Assembly (NCBI RefSeq): GCF_000739935.1
Contig: NZ_BBJU01000001.1
Span: forward strand, 1-64,000
DNA length: 64,000 nucleotides
Reading direction: 5' to 3'
Origin: Agrobacterium rubi TR3 = NBRC 13261
GTDB lineage: Bacteria; Pseudomonadota; Alphaproteobacteria; Rhizobiales; Rhizobiaceae
Of the stretch, positions 44,564 to 54,424 are shown piece after piece. The position numbers and the translations under genes were made by a program. How positions within the stretch are numbered: position 1 is the first letter of the stretch; each line of letters begins with the position of its first letter. The notes beneath the pieces are model-generated. The model saw nothing but the letters and a program-made list of their open reading frames with translations. It ran no database searches and had not been told where the DNA came from.

Positions 44564-45877
44564 TTAAGAGGCGGCTTTGATCGAGAGGCTGTCGAGATAG
44601 GCGGATGGGTTTTCCGGGTCGAAGGTCTTGCCGTCGAAGAAGGTTTCCTTGCCGCGGGATTTCGATGTGGGGATATCGCTTGCTGCCACGCCCAGTTCCT
44701 TGGCGGCTTCGCGCCACAGGTCTTCGCGGTTGACCTGGGATACCAGCGCCTTGATGTCGGTATCGGGCGCAAACTTGCCCCAGCGGACATTCTCGGCGAT
44801 GAACCAGCTGTCATGGCTTTGGAACGGGTAGGATGCGCCGTCCTTCCAGAATTTCATCTGCAAATCGGTGCCATGTGCCACGCGGCCATTGCCGTAATTG
44901 ATGTCACCCTTCAGGCGACCCAGCACATCCTTCGGCGGAACGTTGAACCACTGGCGCTTGCCCAGAATGGCCGACATCTCGTCCTTGTTGTCCATGCTGT
45001 CGCACCATTGCTGGGCTTCCATCACGGCCATGAGAATGGCTTTTGCGGCATTCGGGTTCTTCTCCACCCAGTCGGCGCGCATGCCGAGCGCCTTTTCGGG
45101 ATGGCCCTTCCACAACTCGCCGGTGGTGCAGGCGGTGAAGCCGATGCCCTGGTTGACCAGTTGCTCGTTCCACGGCTCGCCCACACAGAACACATCCATG
45201 TTGCCGACCTTCATATTGGCTACCATCTGCGGTGGGGGAACGACGATGGTGGAGACATCCTTGTCCGGGTTGATGCCGCCAGCCGCCAGCCAGTAGCGAA
45301 TCCACAGATCATGCGTGCCGCCGGGGAAGGTCATGGCCGCCTTGGTCTCCTTGCCCTCGGCCTTCTTCTTTTCAAAGGCTGCCTTCAGCTTGGAAGCATC
45401 GAGCTGCACGCCGGTGTCGGCATATTCCTTGGCAACCGAGATGCCCTGGCTGTCGAGATTGAGGCGGGCGAGAATGGCCATCGGCACCGGTACATTGTTC
45501 TGCGTCACCTTGCCCGTGTGCATGAGGTAGGGCATGGGGGTCAGAATATGCGCACCATCGATGCCGTTGGATGCACCGCCGAGAACGAGATTGTCGCGTG
45601 TCGCACCCCAGGATGCCTGTTTAGCAACTTCCACATCGGGCATGCCATGCTTGGCGAAGAGACCTTTTTCCGACGCGACGATGAGGGGTGCTGCATCCGT
45701 CAGCGCGATATAGCCGAGTTTGGCACCCGTCACTTCCGGTGCTGCGGTTGCACCAAATGCGCCGGATGGGAAGGCGGATTTCATGGCGGTGATCAGGGCA
45801 GCGGTGGCGGTGGTCTTCAGCATGCTGCGGCGGCTTATGGTGCCGGTGAATGTCGGTTTCATGCGCATGTTCCCCAT
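44564..45877 (-). CDS. nrtA: Nitrate ABC transporter substrate-binding protein
   Basis: A 437-residue CmpA/NrtA-family periplasmic nitrate-binding protein. The N terminus carries a twin-arginine signal (ISRRSMLKTTATAALITAM), so export is probably via Tat. Ligand-binding segments typical of the family are KLGYIALTDAAPLIVASEKGLF, WGATRDNLVLGG, GAHILTPMPYLM and WIRYWLAAGGINPDKDVSTIVVPPPQMVANM. The start at 45877 (MGNMRMKP) follows GGCGGATC. Expression is set by the sigma-54 promoter, ANTAR-type leader and terminator described separately. Confidence 0.92.
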   Translation of the reverse strand: MGNMRMKPTFTGTISRRSMLKTTATAALITAMKSAFPSGAFGATAAPEVTGAKLGYIALTDAAPLIVASEKGLFAKHGMPDVEVAKQASWGATRDNLVLGGASNGIDGAHILTPMPYLMHTGKVTQNNVPVPMAILARLNLDSQGISVAKEYADTGVQLDASKLKAAFEKKKAEGKETKAAMTFPGGTHDLWIRYWLAAGGINPDKDVSTIVVPPPQMVANMKVGNMDVFCVGEPWNEQLVNQGIGFTACTTGELWKGHPEKALGMRADWVEKNPNAAKAILMAVMEAQQWCDSMDNKDEMSAILGKRQWFNVPPKDVLGRLKGDINYGNGRVAHGTDLQMKFWKDGASYPFQSHDSWFIAENVRWGKFAPDTDIKALVSQVNREDLWREAAKELGVAASDIPTSKSRGKETFFDGKTFDPENPSAYLDSLSIKAAS

Positions 45878-45913
45878 TTTTGATCCGCCGTTCCGGCGCT
45901 GTTTGCGAAAAGT

Positions 45914-45947
45914 AAAAATAAAAAAACGCCGCTCGGAGATTGCGTTT
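45914..45947 (-). terminator. Leader terminator upstream of nrtA
   Basis: On the minus strand AAACGC and GCGTTT form a stem around 12 nt, followed by a run of seven T, then ATTTTT. It lies in the nrtA leader, about 40 bases before the start codon, where NasT-dependent antitermination would be expected to act. An extra G+C hairpin (CCGGGA/TCCCGG) sits just upstream. Confidence 0.6.
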
Positions 45948-45981
45948 GCCGGGAGGGAGGTCCCGGTCAGCAAAAACCTTG

Positions 45982-45995
45982 CGACGTCAGTGTCG
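45982..45995 (-). promoter_or_regulatory. ANTAR-type hexaloop hairpin in the nrtA leader
   Basis: CGAC-ACTGAC-GTCG on the minus strand is a stem with a six-base loop having A at position 1 and G at position 4. This is the pattern bound by ANTAR-domain antiterminators such as NasT/NasR. A less perfect first hairpin (AAGCG...TGCTT, around 46001-46019, also containing ACTGCT) may serve as the partner stem. Confidence 0.5.
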
Positions 45996-46056
45996 TTGGT
46001 AAGCAGCAGTGAAGCGCTTTTATCCTCGATCGCCGTTGACCGAGTGTTTTATATCA

Positions 46057-46073
46057 AGCAACTAGTGTGCCAG
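46057..46073 (-). promoter_or_regulatory. Sigma-54 promoter of the nrtA operon
   Basis: The minus strand reads CTGGCACACTAGTTGCT, with GG (-24) and GC (-12) at exactly the consensus spacing of the RpoN promoter (TGGCAC-N5-TTGC). Transcription would start near 46046 and make a leader of about 170 nt. Confidence 0.7.
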
Positions 46074-46202
46074 TTTGTTGGTTCGTAAATAAGCTTTTGA
46101 TATAAAAACGTTATTCCTGAATTCTGTGGTCTTTGTTCAAAATTTAATCGTGAAATTGACGGCTCATATTTTGCGCACATGATGTCTGAGAAGCTTTTTC
46201 GA

Positions 46203-46219
46203 TGCGCAGCATTTGTGCA
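46203..46219. promoter_or_regulatory. Candidate NtrC-binding site
   Basis: TGCGCA-N5-TGTGCA is close to the NtrC consensus TGCACC-N5-GGTGCA, matching the key TGC...GCA positions. It lies about 160 bases upstream of the inferred sigma-54 start site, a normal enhancer distance. A half-site-like TGCGCAC occurs near 46173. Confidence 0.45.
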
Positions 46220-46230
46220 GTGCGTTACAA

Positions 46231-47517
46231 TCAGGCGTCTTCGGGGCTGGCCGATCCGAGATTGTCTGCACTGACTGCGAAGCCTTTCACGTACGCCTCA
46301 ATCATGCTCGGGTCGAAGACATGGCCATCCATGAAACGATCGCCATCCGTATCGCCTTCGATGCGCATATCGGACTCAGGCGGCGCGTTGCTGGTACCCA
46401 AGGCGTTGCGGTAAAGATCGCTGCGATAGGCTGATGCCGCAGCATGAGCAGCTTGCTGCGTAAAGTTGGTCTGTCCCCAGCGGATCATCTGGCTGTAGAT
46501 CCATAGAGCCTGGCTCTTGCGTGGGTAATTGGCGAAATTCTCATGGAACGTAAAATAGCGCTCGATGACGCGCTGGTTGCCCTGTGCATCGACACTGAAG
46601 CGTCCGGCCAGCACTTGGCGAATGATCTCCTCGGGCGCGGCGATGTATTTCGCATCCGCCAATGTCTCGGCCAAAGCGCCGTGGTTTTCCGTGTCGTCAC
46701 ACCAGCGCGCAGCGGCATCCAGTGCCACCAGAAGACGCGAGACGGCTTCGGGTTGCGCATCCGCCCATTCCGGTCGCATGCCGACGACCTTTTCTGGTGC
46801 CGATGGCCAGATGTCCTGTTTGGCAGCAACGATGCGGCCAATGCCGCGTTCGCTTGCCATCATATTCCACGGCGCGCCGACGCAAAAGCCGTCGATAGCA
46901 CCAGCGGCAAGGGCGTCGGATGTCAGCGGTGGCGGCACGACGACGAGTTTGACGTCCTTGTCAGGGTGAATGCCGCCAGCCGCCAGCCAGTAACGGAACT
47001 CGTAATTGTGCGATGAGAAGGGATAGGTCACACCGAAGGTCGGTGTGGTTTCGCCGCGTGTGCGCATCTCATCCAGAAGCGTTTTCAGCGCCTTGGCATT
47101 ATCAAGCGCACTTGCGGTTTCGGAAATTCCTGCCACTTCACGCATGCGCGCAAACAGCCGTGTCGACAGCGTAATCGCATTGCCGCCACGCCCCAACGAA
47201 AATGGGGTTATGGTCGGGGAGGGGTTGGAGCCCAGATCGAGCATCGAGGCGACCGGCATGGGAGACAGCATATGGGCGATATCGAACTGCCGAAACGCCA
47301 AGCGGTCGCGCACATTGGCCCAGGACACGTCTTTCACGAGATCGAGCTTCAGGCCTTCCTTCTCGGCAAAGCCGAATTCGGCGGCGGCAATCAGAACGGA
47401 TGCGTCGACCAGCGGAATGAAGCCCGCGCGCAAAGTGCGTTGGCGGTCATTGCCAACAAGAGCTGGCGCACTGTCTGCGCTGCCGCCTTCCGGTGTCTCG
47501 CTGACGATGGTCGTCAT
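46231..47517 (-). CDS. nasS: Nitrate sensor NasS (CmpA/NrtA family, cytoplasmic)
   Basis: A 428-residue homologue of NrtA without any signal peptide: TLRAGFIPLVDASVLIAAAEFGFAEKEGLKLDLVKDVSWANVRDRLAFRQFDIAHMLSPMPVAS, then YWLAAGGIHPDKDVKLVVVPPP. In known systems NasS holds NasT inactive and releases it when nitrate or nitrite is bound. The absence of an export signal and the position next to an ANTAR protein support this role rather than transport. It starts 31 bases after the nasT stop. Confidence 0.9.
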   Translation of the reverse strand: MTTIVSETPEGGSADSAPALVGNDRQRTLRAGFIPLVDASVLIAAAEFGFAEKEGLKLDLVKDVSWANVRDRLAFRQFDIAHMLSPMPVASMLDLGSNPSPTITPFSLGRGGNAITLSTRLFARMREVAGISETASALDNAKALKTLLDEMRTRGETTPTFGVTYPFSSHNYEFRYWLAAGGIHPDKDVKLVVVPPPLTSDALAAGAIDGFCVGAPWNMMASERGIGRIVAAKQDIWPSAPEKVVGMRPEWADAQPEAVSRLLVALDAAARWCDDTENHGALAETLADAKYIAAPEEIIRQVLAGRFSVDAQGNQRVIERYFTFHENFANYPRKSQALWIYSQMIRWGQTNFTQQAAHAAASAYRSDLYRNALGTSNAPPESDMRIEGDTDGDRFMDGHVFDPSMIEAYVKGFAVSADNLGSASPEDA

Positions 47518-47548
47518 ATCCTATGCTTCCTTTCCTGTCCCGCGCCGC

Positions 47549-48136
47549 TCACATCAGCAAGCCGGCAGCCGTGACCACGCTTTGCGCAATCTCGGACAGT
47601 TTTTTCTTTTCGTTCATCGCCGTCTGGCGCAAAAGTGCGAAGGCTTCCTCTTCGGACAGGCCGCGCATCTTCATCAGAATGCCCTTAGCGCGCTCCACGA
47701 TCTTGCGGTCCTCAAGCGCCGATTTGGCATCGGCGAGTTCCCGCTTCAGGCGGCTGAAGGCGTTGAAACGGCTGACCGCCATATCGAGGATGGGTTTGAC
47801 GCGCTCTTTCTTGAGCCCATCAACAATATAGGCAGAAACGCCCGCTTCGACTGCGGCTTCGATGGATGCGGTGTCGGAGCGATCCACGAACATGGCGATG
47901 GGTCGGCCCACCGTGCGGGTCAGTTGAAACAAATGCTCCATCATGTCCCGGTTGGGATTTTCGATGTCGATAACGATGACGTCGGGACAGAGTGTGTCGA
48001 TGATGCGTGCCACGCCATGGACTTCGTGGATGACAGTCACGCGGTCATGCCCCGCCTCTCGCAATCCTTCCTCGATAATGGAGGCGCGAATGGCGTTTTC
48101 ATCGATCACCAGAATGGTCAGGTCGCGCAGCGTCAT
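47549..48136 (-). CDS. nasT: ANTAR-domain antiterminator NasT
   Basis: A 195-residue response-regulator-like protein. The N-terminal receiver domain is LTILVIDENAIRASIIEEGLREAGHDRV...CPDVIVIDIENPN, and a C-terminal ANTAR RNA-binding domain follows (LEDRKIVERAKGILMKMRGLSEEEAFALLRQTAMNEKKKLSEIAQSVV). It binds two-hairpin leaders and prevents termination of nitrate-assimilation transcripts. Its likely target here is the nrtA leader. ATG 48136 starts the conserved region; ATG 48172 or 48166 would add about 10 residues. Confidence 0.9.
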   Translation of the reverse strand: MTLRDLTILVIDENAIRASIIEEGLREAGHDRVTVIHEVHGVARIIDTLCPDVIVIDIENPNRDMMEHLFQLTRTVGRPIAMFVDRSDTASIEAAVEAGVSAYIVDGLKKERVKPILDMAVSRFNAFSRLKRELADAKSALEDRKIVERAKGILMKMRGLSEEEAFALLRQTAMNEKKKLSEIAQSVVTAAGLLM

Positions 48137-48253
48137 GCGCGCATTGATGACGCAGCGCACAATCATTTGCAATCTTTTTCACCGCGACTAAAAATCAGGC
48201 AAATTTGTCGTTTTTTGTTTTAGCAAAACCCACAAGACGCTCCCTCCACGCCT

Positions 48254-48286
48254 TGACAACGATCTCGTGTTTATAAAAGGTTGTCA
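48254..48286. promoter_or_regulatory. Inverted repeat in the nasT/gntR divergent region
   Basis: TGACAAC and GTTGTCA are 7-bp arms 19 bases apart, just upstream of the GntR start codon. The left arm overlaps a TTGACA -35-like hexamer. The position suits an operator for autoregulation. Confidence 0.35.
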
Positions 48287-48287
48287 T

Positions 48288-49001
48288 ATGAGTGCAGGGG
48301 TGGACTGGTTATCAGAAACAAGCCCGATCAGCCGGAAAAGTGCGGCGGAATCGGTGTTCGAAGATTTGCGTCTGGCGATAGTCTCCGGGCGATTGACCGT
48401 GGGCACGCGGCTGCCTGCCGAAACGCATCTTGCGGGAAAATACGGCGTCAGCCGACCCATCGTGCGCGAAGCCCTGCGGTCCCTGCAAACGCTTGGCATG
48501 ACGCAGACCCGCACGGGCAGTGGCACATTCGTTTTGACCGACAGACCAAGCCCCGAACTGAGTTATGGAGGATATTCGGCCCGTGATCTGATCGAGGCCC
48601 GGCCCTATATCGAGGTTCCCGCTGCCGGTTGGGCTGCGGTGCGACGCAGCGGCGAGCAGCTCTCTCGTATTCTCAGCCTCTGCGACGCCATGGATGCGCA
48701 GGAAGATCCACACAAATGGGTCAAGCTGGATTCGGAGTTCCATAGCGCCATCGCCGAGGCCTCCGGTAATTCCGTGTTTGCGAAAATCGTCTCGGATGCG
48801 CGTGGCTCGCTCAGCCAGCAATCGGAATTGCTGAACATCATGGCACCGCGACGCATCGCGTCCAATGTCGAACATCGGCTGATTGCCGAGGCTATTGCCG
48901 CTGGTTCGGATGAAACCGCACGAAGCGCTATGGATGCGCATCTGAGCCAGGTCAAGCAGATCGTCACCACCATTCTGGGCGATGAAGAAGCGCTGCGGTA
49001 A
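48288..49001 (+). CDS. GntR-family (FadR/FCD subfamily) regulator
   Basis: A 237-residue regulator. The N-terminal winged helix is AAESVFEDLRLAIVSGRLTVGTRLPAETHLAGKYGVSRPIVREALRSLQTLGMTQTRTGSGTFV. The C-terminal all-helical FCD effector domain includes DLIEARPYIEVPAAGWAA, DSEFHSAIAEASGN and HRLIAEAIAAGSDETARSAMDAHL (metal/ligand His and Asp). It lies upstream of and co-directional with the asparagine permease/asparaginase pair, which it probably controls. The Met at 48288 begins the natural N terminus. Confidence 0.85.
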   Translation: MSAGVDWLSETSPISRKSAAESVFEDLRLAIVSGRLTVGTRLPAETHLAGKYGVSRPIVREALRSLQTLGMTQTRTGSGTFVLTDRPSPELSYGGYSARDLIEARPYIEVPAAGWAAVRRSGEQLSRILSLCDAMDAQEDPHKWVKLDSEFHSAIAEASGNSVFAKIVSDARGSLSQQSELLNIMAPRRIASNVEHRLIAEAIAAGSDETARSAMDAHLSQVKQIVTTILGDEEALR

Positions 49002-49434
49002 GGCACGTCGTTTGCTCTCCTAGACTTTTGACGATATCTGCCACGTCATCACAACCGCACTCCTTTATAGCCGCCAACGGCGCGTTGCGACGCACTCCTC
49101 ATGTGCCTACTCCTCGATTCTTCAATGCCGCGTTGCTGATGAGGCAATAGCGTTCCGTGCACTGGCAGTTACGTTTCCCAGCCTTCAAACAGCTGTTGGG
49201 ATAGCTGAATCGCTTGGCGGCGGGGTACGAACCCATCTGGATTGAGACTTGACGTCGCAAAAGACGATCAGTATTTGGACGTGTAAATCTGTCTTGCAGC
49301 ATAACAGAATCATATTTCTATACGTTTTATTAGAAGTTTAACGTCAAAGCCGCCGATATCGTGAGGCTGGCATCTGCCCGCTGAACGATAGGAATTTGCG
49401 GCTGACTGAAGCTCTGAGGGAGGGGCGATTGTCA
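49002..49434. other. Intergenic region upstream of ansP
   Basis: About 430 bases between the regulator and the permease. A/T-rich patches occur near 49300-49335 (TTTCTATACGTTTTATTAG), possibly the promoter. No convincing gene or RNA was found. Confidence 0.35.
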
Positions 49435-50904
49435 GTGAACCAGTCAAATCAGCACCATGATGACCGCGATACGCAGTTTCAGGAGGACCTTGGATATCAC
49501 AAAGCTCTAAAACCTCGGCAAATCCAGATGATCGCCATTGGCGGCGCCATCGGAACAGGTCTTTTCCTCGGCGCAGGCGGGCGCTTGGCCGCTGCTGGTC
49601 CTGCTCTTGTGTTCGTTTACGCCATCTGTGGCTTCTTTGCATTTCTGGTGCTGCGTGCCCTGGGCGAGCTCATCATGCACCGCCCGTCCTCTGGCTCGTT
49701 TGTTTCCTATGCCCGGGAATTCTACGGCGAGAAAATGGCCTTTGCGGTCGGCTGGATGTATTGGCTGAACTGGGCCATGACATCAGTTGCCGATGTGACG
49801 GCTGTTGCCATCTACATGAATTTCTTCAAGCAATATGTGCCCTGGTTGCAGGGCATCGACCAATGGGTCTTTGCGCTGGGTGCGCTCATCATCGTGCTGG
49901 CCATGAACATGCTGTCGGTGAAGGTGTTCGGCGAGCTGGAATTCTGGTTCAGCCTCATCAAGGTCGTCGCGCTTGCCACCTTCCTTATCGTCGGCATCTA
50001 TTTCGTCATTTTCGGCACGCTGATCGAAGGGCATGTCACGGGCTTCAGCCTGATTACCGACAATGGCGGTTTCTTCCCCAATGGCATCCTGCCCGCCTTC
50101 ATCATCATTCAAGGGGTGCTGTTCGCCTATGCCTCCATCGAATTGATCGGCACCACCGCGGGTGAAACCGAAGATCCGCGCAAGGTCATTCCCGGTGCCA
50201 TCCGCACGGTGGTGTTCCGGTTGCTGGTGTTTTATGTCGGCTCGGTTCTGCTGCTGACGCTGCTGTTGCCCTACACGGCCTATAAAGCAGGCGAGAGCCC
50301 GTTCGTGACATTCTTCGGCTCCATCGGCATCGAAGGTGCCGATATCATCATGAACCTCGTGGTGCTGACGGCGGTTTTGTCGTCGCTCAATGCCGGGCTT
50401 TACTCCACCGGGCGCATTTTGCACTCCATGGCAGTTTCAGGTTCCGCGCCTGCTGCACTCGCCAAGATGAACAAGGCGGGGGTGCCCTATGGCGGTATCG
50501 CGGTGACCGCTGTCGTCACCGTCATCGGCGTCATTCTCAACGCCATTGTACCGGCCGCGGCTTTTGAAATTGCTCTCAATCTTTCGGCGCTTGGCATCAT
50601 TTGCGCGTGGGGTGTCATCGTGTTATGCCAACTCAAGCTGTGGCATCTGTCGCGGCGGGGGGAAATGAACCGTCCTGATTTCAGAATGTTTGGCGCGCCT
50701 TACACCGGCATATTGACCCTTGTCTTTCTTCTCGGCGTGCTGGTTCTGATGGCGCTGGATTATCCTGCTGGTACGTTGACGGTCGGTTCGCTCGTCATCA
50801 TCGTGCCGGCTCTTGTTGCGGGATGGTATCTGTTGCGAAATCGCATTCATGAACTGGCGAAAGCCGAAACGTCAAGACGCGCTGGCGCTCGAGGCGAGCC
50901 GTGA
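49435..50904 (+). CDS. ansP: L-asparagine/amino-acid permease
   Basis: A 489-residue APC-superfamily amino-acid permease with 12 helices. The motif [27 protein letters not shown] is followed by [49 protein letters not shown] and the [14 protein letters not shown] loop, all characteristic of AnsP/GabP-type transporters. The GTG at 49435 follows a strong GGGAGGGG ribosome-binding site. The stop overlaps the GTG of the asparaginase gene, so the pair imports and hydrolyses asparagine. Confidence 0.88.
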   Translation: MNQSNQHHDDRDTQFQEDLGYHKALKPRQIQMIAIGGAIGTGLFLGAGGRLAAAGPALVFVYAICGFFAFLVLRALGELIMHRPSSGSFVSYAREFYGEKMAFAVGWMYWLNWAMTSVADVTAVAIYMNFFKQYVPWLQGIDQWVFALGALIIVLAMNMLSVKVFGELEFWFSLIKVVALATFLIVGIYFVIFGTLIEGHVTGFSLITDNGGFFPNGILPAFIIIQGVLFAYASIELIGTTAGETEDPRKVIPGAIRTVVFRLLVFYVGSVLLLTLLLPYTAYKAGESPFVTFFGSIGIEGADIIMNLVVLTAVLSSLNAGLYSTGRILHSMAVSGSAPAALAKMNKAGVPYGGIAVTAVVTVIGVILNAIVPAAAFEIALNLSALGIICAWGVIVLCQLKLWHLSRRGEMNRPDFRMFGAPYTGILTLVFLLGVLVLMALDYPAGTLTVGSLVIIVPALVAGWYLLRNRIHELAKAETSRRAGARGEP

Positions 50905-51863
50905 GCATTGGGCAATCGACAAAGCTGGTGGCCGTCATCGCCACCGGCGGCACCATTGCCAGCACACGCGATGAAACCGGCGCCGCCAAACCGGCACTTT
51001 CAGGCGAGACGCTGGTGTCGGGGCTTTCAGGCGCCGATGTGCTGATAAAGCCCGTCGAGTTGATGGCGAAGGATTCGTCCAGCCTGACGCTGTCGGATAT
51101 GCAGCATATCAGCGACGCGGTGGCCAAGGAACTGGTCGATCCCGCCGTGTCGGGTATCGTTATTCTCCACGGCACCGACGCCATGGAGGAAAGCGCGCTT
51201 CTGGTGCACCTCCAGCACCAAGTGACCAAGCCCGTCATCTTTACCGGCGCGCAATTTACCGCAGATCACCCGCAGGCCGATGGCCCGGACAATCTTGCGG
51301 CTGCTATCGATGCTTGCATCGATCCGTCCAACAGTGAAAAAGGTGTTCTTGTCTGTTTCGGCGGAAAACTCCTGCCAGCATGGGGCCTTTACAAACACTC
51401 GTCCGATGCACGCGATGCGTTCGATCTGGCCGGAAAAGCCATCTGTCCGCAAAGCCCCGGTCTCATGGCCAGCGTCAAAAACGTCAGGGTGGATATCGTC
51501 GCGATCCATCCGGGGTGTGACGCCACACATATCGACGCCAGTTTAAATGCGGGCGTTGACGGCATCGTTCTGGCGGCCTTGGGCTCGGGCAATGCCAATA
51601 TTCGCATTGTCGATGCTGTCAGCCGCTGCCGCGATGCTGGTGTGCCAGTGGTCGTTTCCAGCCGGGTGCCCACCGGCGTTCTCGTGGCCGGTTACGGTGG
51701 TGGCGGCGGTGGCTATGATCTGGGTGCAGCAGGCGCCATTCATTCGCGGACATTGCGGGCGGGCCAGGCGAGAATTCTGCTTGCGGCTCTGGTTGCTACG
51801 GCCAAAAGTAGTGACGACATGCGGACCGCATTCGCCGATTTTGAAAAAGTGGCAAAATCGTGA
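50901..51863 (+). CDS. L-asparaginase (type I/II fold)
   Basis: A 320-residue asparaginase: [13 protein letters not shown] holds the first catalytic Thr and [18 protein letters not shown] the second Thr plus Asp. It converts asparagine to aspartate and ammonia. There is no signal peptide, so it is cytoplasmic. The GTG start overlaps the permease stop (GTGA). A glycine run ([11 protein letters not shown]) near residue 280 is unusual but in frame. Confidence 0.9.
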   Translation: MSIGQSTKLVAVIATGGTIASTRDETGAAKPALSGETLVSGLSGADVLIKPVELMAKDSSSLTLSDMQHISDAVAKELVDPAVSGIVILHGTDAMEESALLVHLQHQVTKPVIFTGAQFTADHPQADGPDNLAAAIDACIDPSNSEKGVLVCFGGKLLPAWGLYKHSSDARDAFDLAGKAICPQSPGLMASVKNVRVDIVAIHPGCDATHIDASLNAGVDGIVLAALGSGNANIRIVDAVSRCRDAGVPVVVSSRVPTGVLVAGYGGGGGGYDLGAAGAIHSRTLRAGQARILLAALVATAKSSDDMRTAFADFEKVAKS

Positions 51864-51926
51864 TTTTTTCGGGAACCTTTGAGGCCTGATGGTGTTTCCC
51901 GCGTGGGAGACCACTGGGGGCATTTT

Positions 51927-54266
51927 ATGGCAGTTACATCCACTGCAGTCATCCTGACGCTTATTGGACTTGCAATTTTCGGCTTTGGTTCTCAGCTCGT
52001 CATGCTGGGCGGAAGCTTCTATTACGCATTGGCGGGCATCGCATTTGTGGTGACCGCTGTTTTGTTGTTTCAAAGAAACAAGCTGGCACTGCATTTTTAT
52101 GCCGCGTTCGTCATCGCCACCCTGTTGTGGGCGCTTTGGGAAGTCGGCTTCGACTGGTGGCAGCTCGGGCCACGCGGCGGTTTCATCATCGTCATCGGCA
52201 TGTGGCTGTTGATGCCATGGATCAGAAAGCCGCTGGGCTTTACCAGCCCAACCGGCACCACCTATGGCGCAAACGCCGTGCCATTGCTGACAGCCGTTCT
52301 CGTTTCGGTCGGCGCTGCCGCTTATGCGATGACGCAGGACCCGCAGGATATGGAGGGGGCGCTTCCCACAGAGGTCGTGACAGCGTCGCCATCCTATGGA
52401 AACGCGGTTCCCGATGGTGAATGGCACCAATATGGCCGCACGTCTTACGGCCAGCGCTATTCGCCCTTGGCGCAGATCAACACGGACAATGTCGGTGAGC
52501 TGAAGGAAGCTTGGCGTTACCAGACGGGCGACGTGAAGCTGCCGGATGATGTGGGCGAGACAACCTATCAGGTGACTCCCTTAAAAGTGGGAAACTCGCT
52601 TTATCTCTGCACACCGCACAATTGGGCCATTGCCATCGATGCGGCGACCGGCAAGGAAAAGTGGAAATACGATCCCAACGCAGGCATGAACCCTGATCGT
52701 CAGCATCAGACCTGCCGTGGGGTGACCTATTACGCCGACCCCGCCGTTCAGGCCGGTGCGCCCTGTGCCCAGCGCGTCTATCTGCCGACGTCGGATGCTC
52801 GCCTGATCGCGCTTGATGCCTTGACAGGCCTCGTGTGCAATTCCTTTGCCGACAACGGCACGCTGCAACTGGCATCCGGCATGGAGCACAATCCGGCTGG
52901 TTACTATTACTCGACCTCGCCGCCCGTCATCGTCGGCAACAAAATCATCATCGGTGGTGCCGTCAACGACAACTACTCGACGCAGGAGCAGTCCGGTGTC
53001 ATCAGAGCGTTCGACGTCAACACCGGTGCCTTGATCTGGAATTGGGATTCGGGAAATCCAACTCAGACGCGGCCGTTGCAGCCGGGCCAGACCTACACGA
53101 CCAACTCTCCCAACAGCTGGTCGGTCTTCAGCGTCGATGAAGCGCTGGGTCTCGTTTATATTCCGCTTGGAAATCAGGTCCCTGACCAGCTGGGCATGGG
53201 CCGCAGCGAAAGCGTCGAGAAATACTCGTCCTCCATCGTGGCACTCGATATCAACACGGGGCAGGATCGCTGGGTGCGCCAGACCGTGCATCACGATCTC
53301 TGGGACATGGATGTTCCGGCGCAGCCTGTGTTGCTCGATATTACGAAAAAGGATGGTCAGACCGTTCCGGCTTTGGTTGGCCCCACCAAACAGGGTGACA
53401 TTTACGTTCTCGACCGACGCAGCGGCGAGCCGATACTTGCGGTGACGGAAGAAAAGGCGCCCGGTGGTGCCATTCCTGAAGATTTCAGTGCGCCGACACA
53501 GCCGACATCCGCTTTGTCGTTCAAACCAGATCCGCTGGTGGAAAAGAACATGTGGGGCGTGTCGATGTTCGACCAGCTGGCCTGCCGCATCAAGTTTCAC
53601 CAGCTGAACTATGAGGGCCGCTACACGCCGCCATCGCTGAATGGTTCTCTGATTTATCCCGGCAACTTTGGTACCTTCAACTGGGGTTCCGTCGCGGTTG
53701 ATCCCGAGCGTCAGGTGATGTTCGGCATGCCCACCTATCTAGCCTTCACATCGCAGCTCGTGCCACGCGCACAGATTCCGCCAAAGGAGCAGGATCAGAA
53801 GGGTAGCGAACAAGGCCTGAACCGCAATGATGGCGCGCCCTATGGCGTGTTGATGGGCCCGTTCCTCGGACCGCTCGGCGTTCCCTGCCAGGCACCGCCA
53901 TGGGGTTATGTTGCAGGTGCCGATCTGCGTACCGGCGATGTTGCCTACAAGCACAAGAACGGGACGGTCTATGACATGACGCCGCTGCCGCTGCCCTTCA
54001 AGGTTGGCGTTCCCGGCATCGGTGGTCCGATGATCACCAAGGGTGGCGTTGCGTTCCTCGGTGCTGCGGTCGACAATTATCTGCGCGCTTATGACCTGAC
54101 ATCGGGCAAGCAGCTGTGGGAAGGACGTCTGCCCGCAGGTGGCCAGGCGACGCCGATGACGTATGCCATGGATGACGGCAAGCAGTATGTGGTCATGGTC
54201 GCGGGTGGTCACGGCTCTGTCGGCACGAAACCGGGTGACTACGTTATCGCCTACACGCTGCCCTGA
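51927..54266 (+). CDS. gcd: Membrane-bound PQQ-dependent glucose dehydrogenase
   Basis: A 779-residue quinoprotein. Five N-terminal transmembrane helices (VILTLIGLAIFGFGSQLVMLGG to VSVGAAAYAM) anchor it in the inner membrane. A periplasmic eight-bladed beta-propeller follows (EWHQYGRTSYGQRYSPLAQINTDNVGELKEAWRYQTGD, YCTPHNWAIAIDAATG, VHHDLWDMDVPAQPVL). It oxidises glucose to gluconate in the periplasm and passes electrons to ubiquinone; the PQQ cofactor genes are not in this window. The ATG at 51927 follows TGGGGG; the reading from 51879 adds unconserved residues. Confidence 0.92.
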   Translation: MAVTSTAVILTLIGLAIFGFGSQLVMLGGSFYYALAGIAFVVTAVLLFQRNKLALHFYAAFVIATLLWALWEVGFDWWQLGPRGGFIIVIGMWLLMPWIRKPLGFTSPTGTTYGANAVPLLTAVLVSVGAAAYAMTQDPQDMEGALPTEVVTASPSYGNAVPDGEWHQYGRTSYGQRYSPLAQINTDNVGELKEAWRYQTGDVKLPDDVGETTYQVTPLKVGNSLYLCTPHNWAIAIDAATGKEKWKYDPNAGMNPDRQHQTCRGVTYYADPAVQAGAPCAQRVYLPTSDARLIALDALTGLVCNSFADNGTLQLASGMEHNPAGYYYSTSPPVIVGNKIIIGGAVNDNYSTQEQSGVIRAFDVNTGALIWNWDSGNPTQTRPLQPGQTYTTNSPNSWSVFSVDEALGLVYIPLGNQVPDQLGMGRSESVEKYSSSIVALDINTGQDRWVRQTVHHDLWDMDVPAQPVLLDITKKDGQTVPALVGPTKQGDIYVLDRRSGEPILAVTEEKAPGGAIPEDFSAPTQPTSALSFKPDPLVEKNMWGVSMFDQLACRIKFHQLNYEGRYTPPSLNGSLIYPGNFGTFNWGSVAVDPERQVMFGMPTYLAFTSQLVPRAQIPPKEQDQKGSEQGLNRNDGAPYGVLMGPFLGPLGVPCQAPPWGYVAGADLRTGDVAYKHKNGTVYDMTPLPLPFKVGVPGIGGPMITKGGVAFLGAAVDNYLRAYDLTSGKQLWEGRLPAGGQATPMTYAMDDGKQYVVMVAGGHGSVGTKPGDYVIAYTLP

Positions 54267-54278
54267 TCTACCCTAAAG

Positions 54279-54304
54279 AAGCCGCCAACCTTGTTTGGCG
54301 GCTT
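54279..54304 (+). terminator. Intrinsic terminator after gcd
   Basis: A 10-bp perfect stem (AAGCCGCCAA with TTGGCGGCTT, loop CCTTGT) is followed by TCATTGTTTT, 13 bases after the gcd stop. Confidence 0.75.
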
Positions 54305-54424
54305 TCATTGTTTTGACACCTGGGTCGCACATGTGATTCTTCGGGCTGTCTCAAGACAACACTGGTGGATTTCGCCCACGCCCACCGGCGGTTTGAGACG
54401 ACTGGGCTCCTGAAGGAAACCAAG

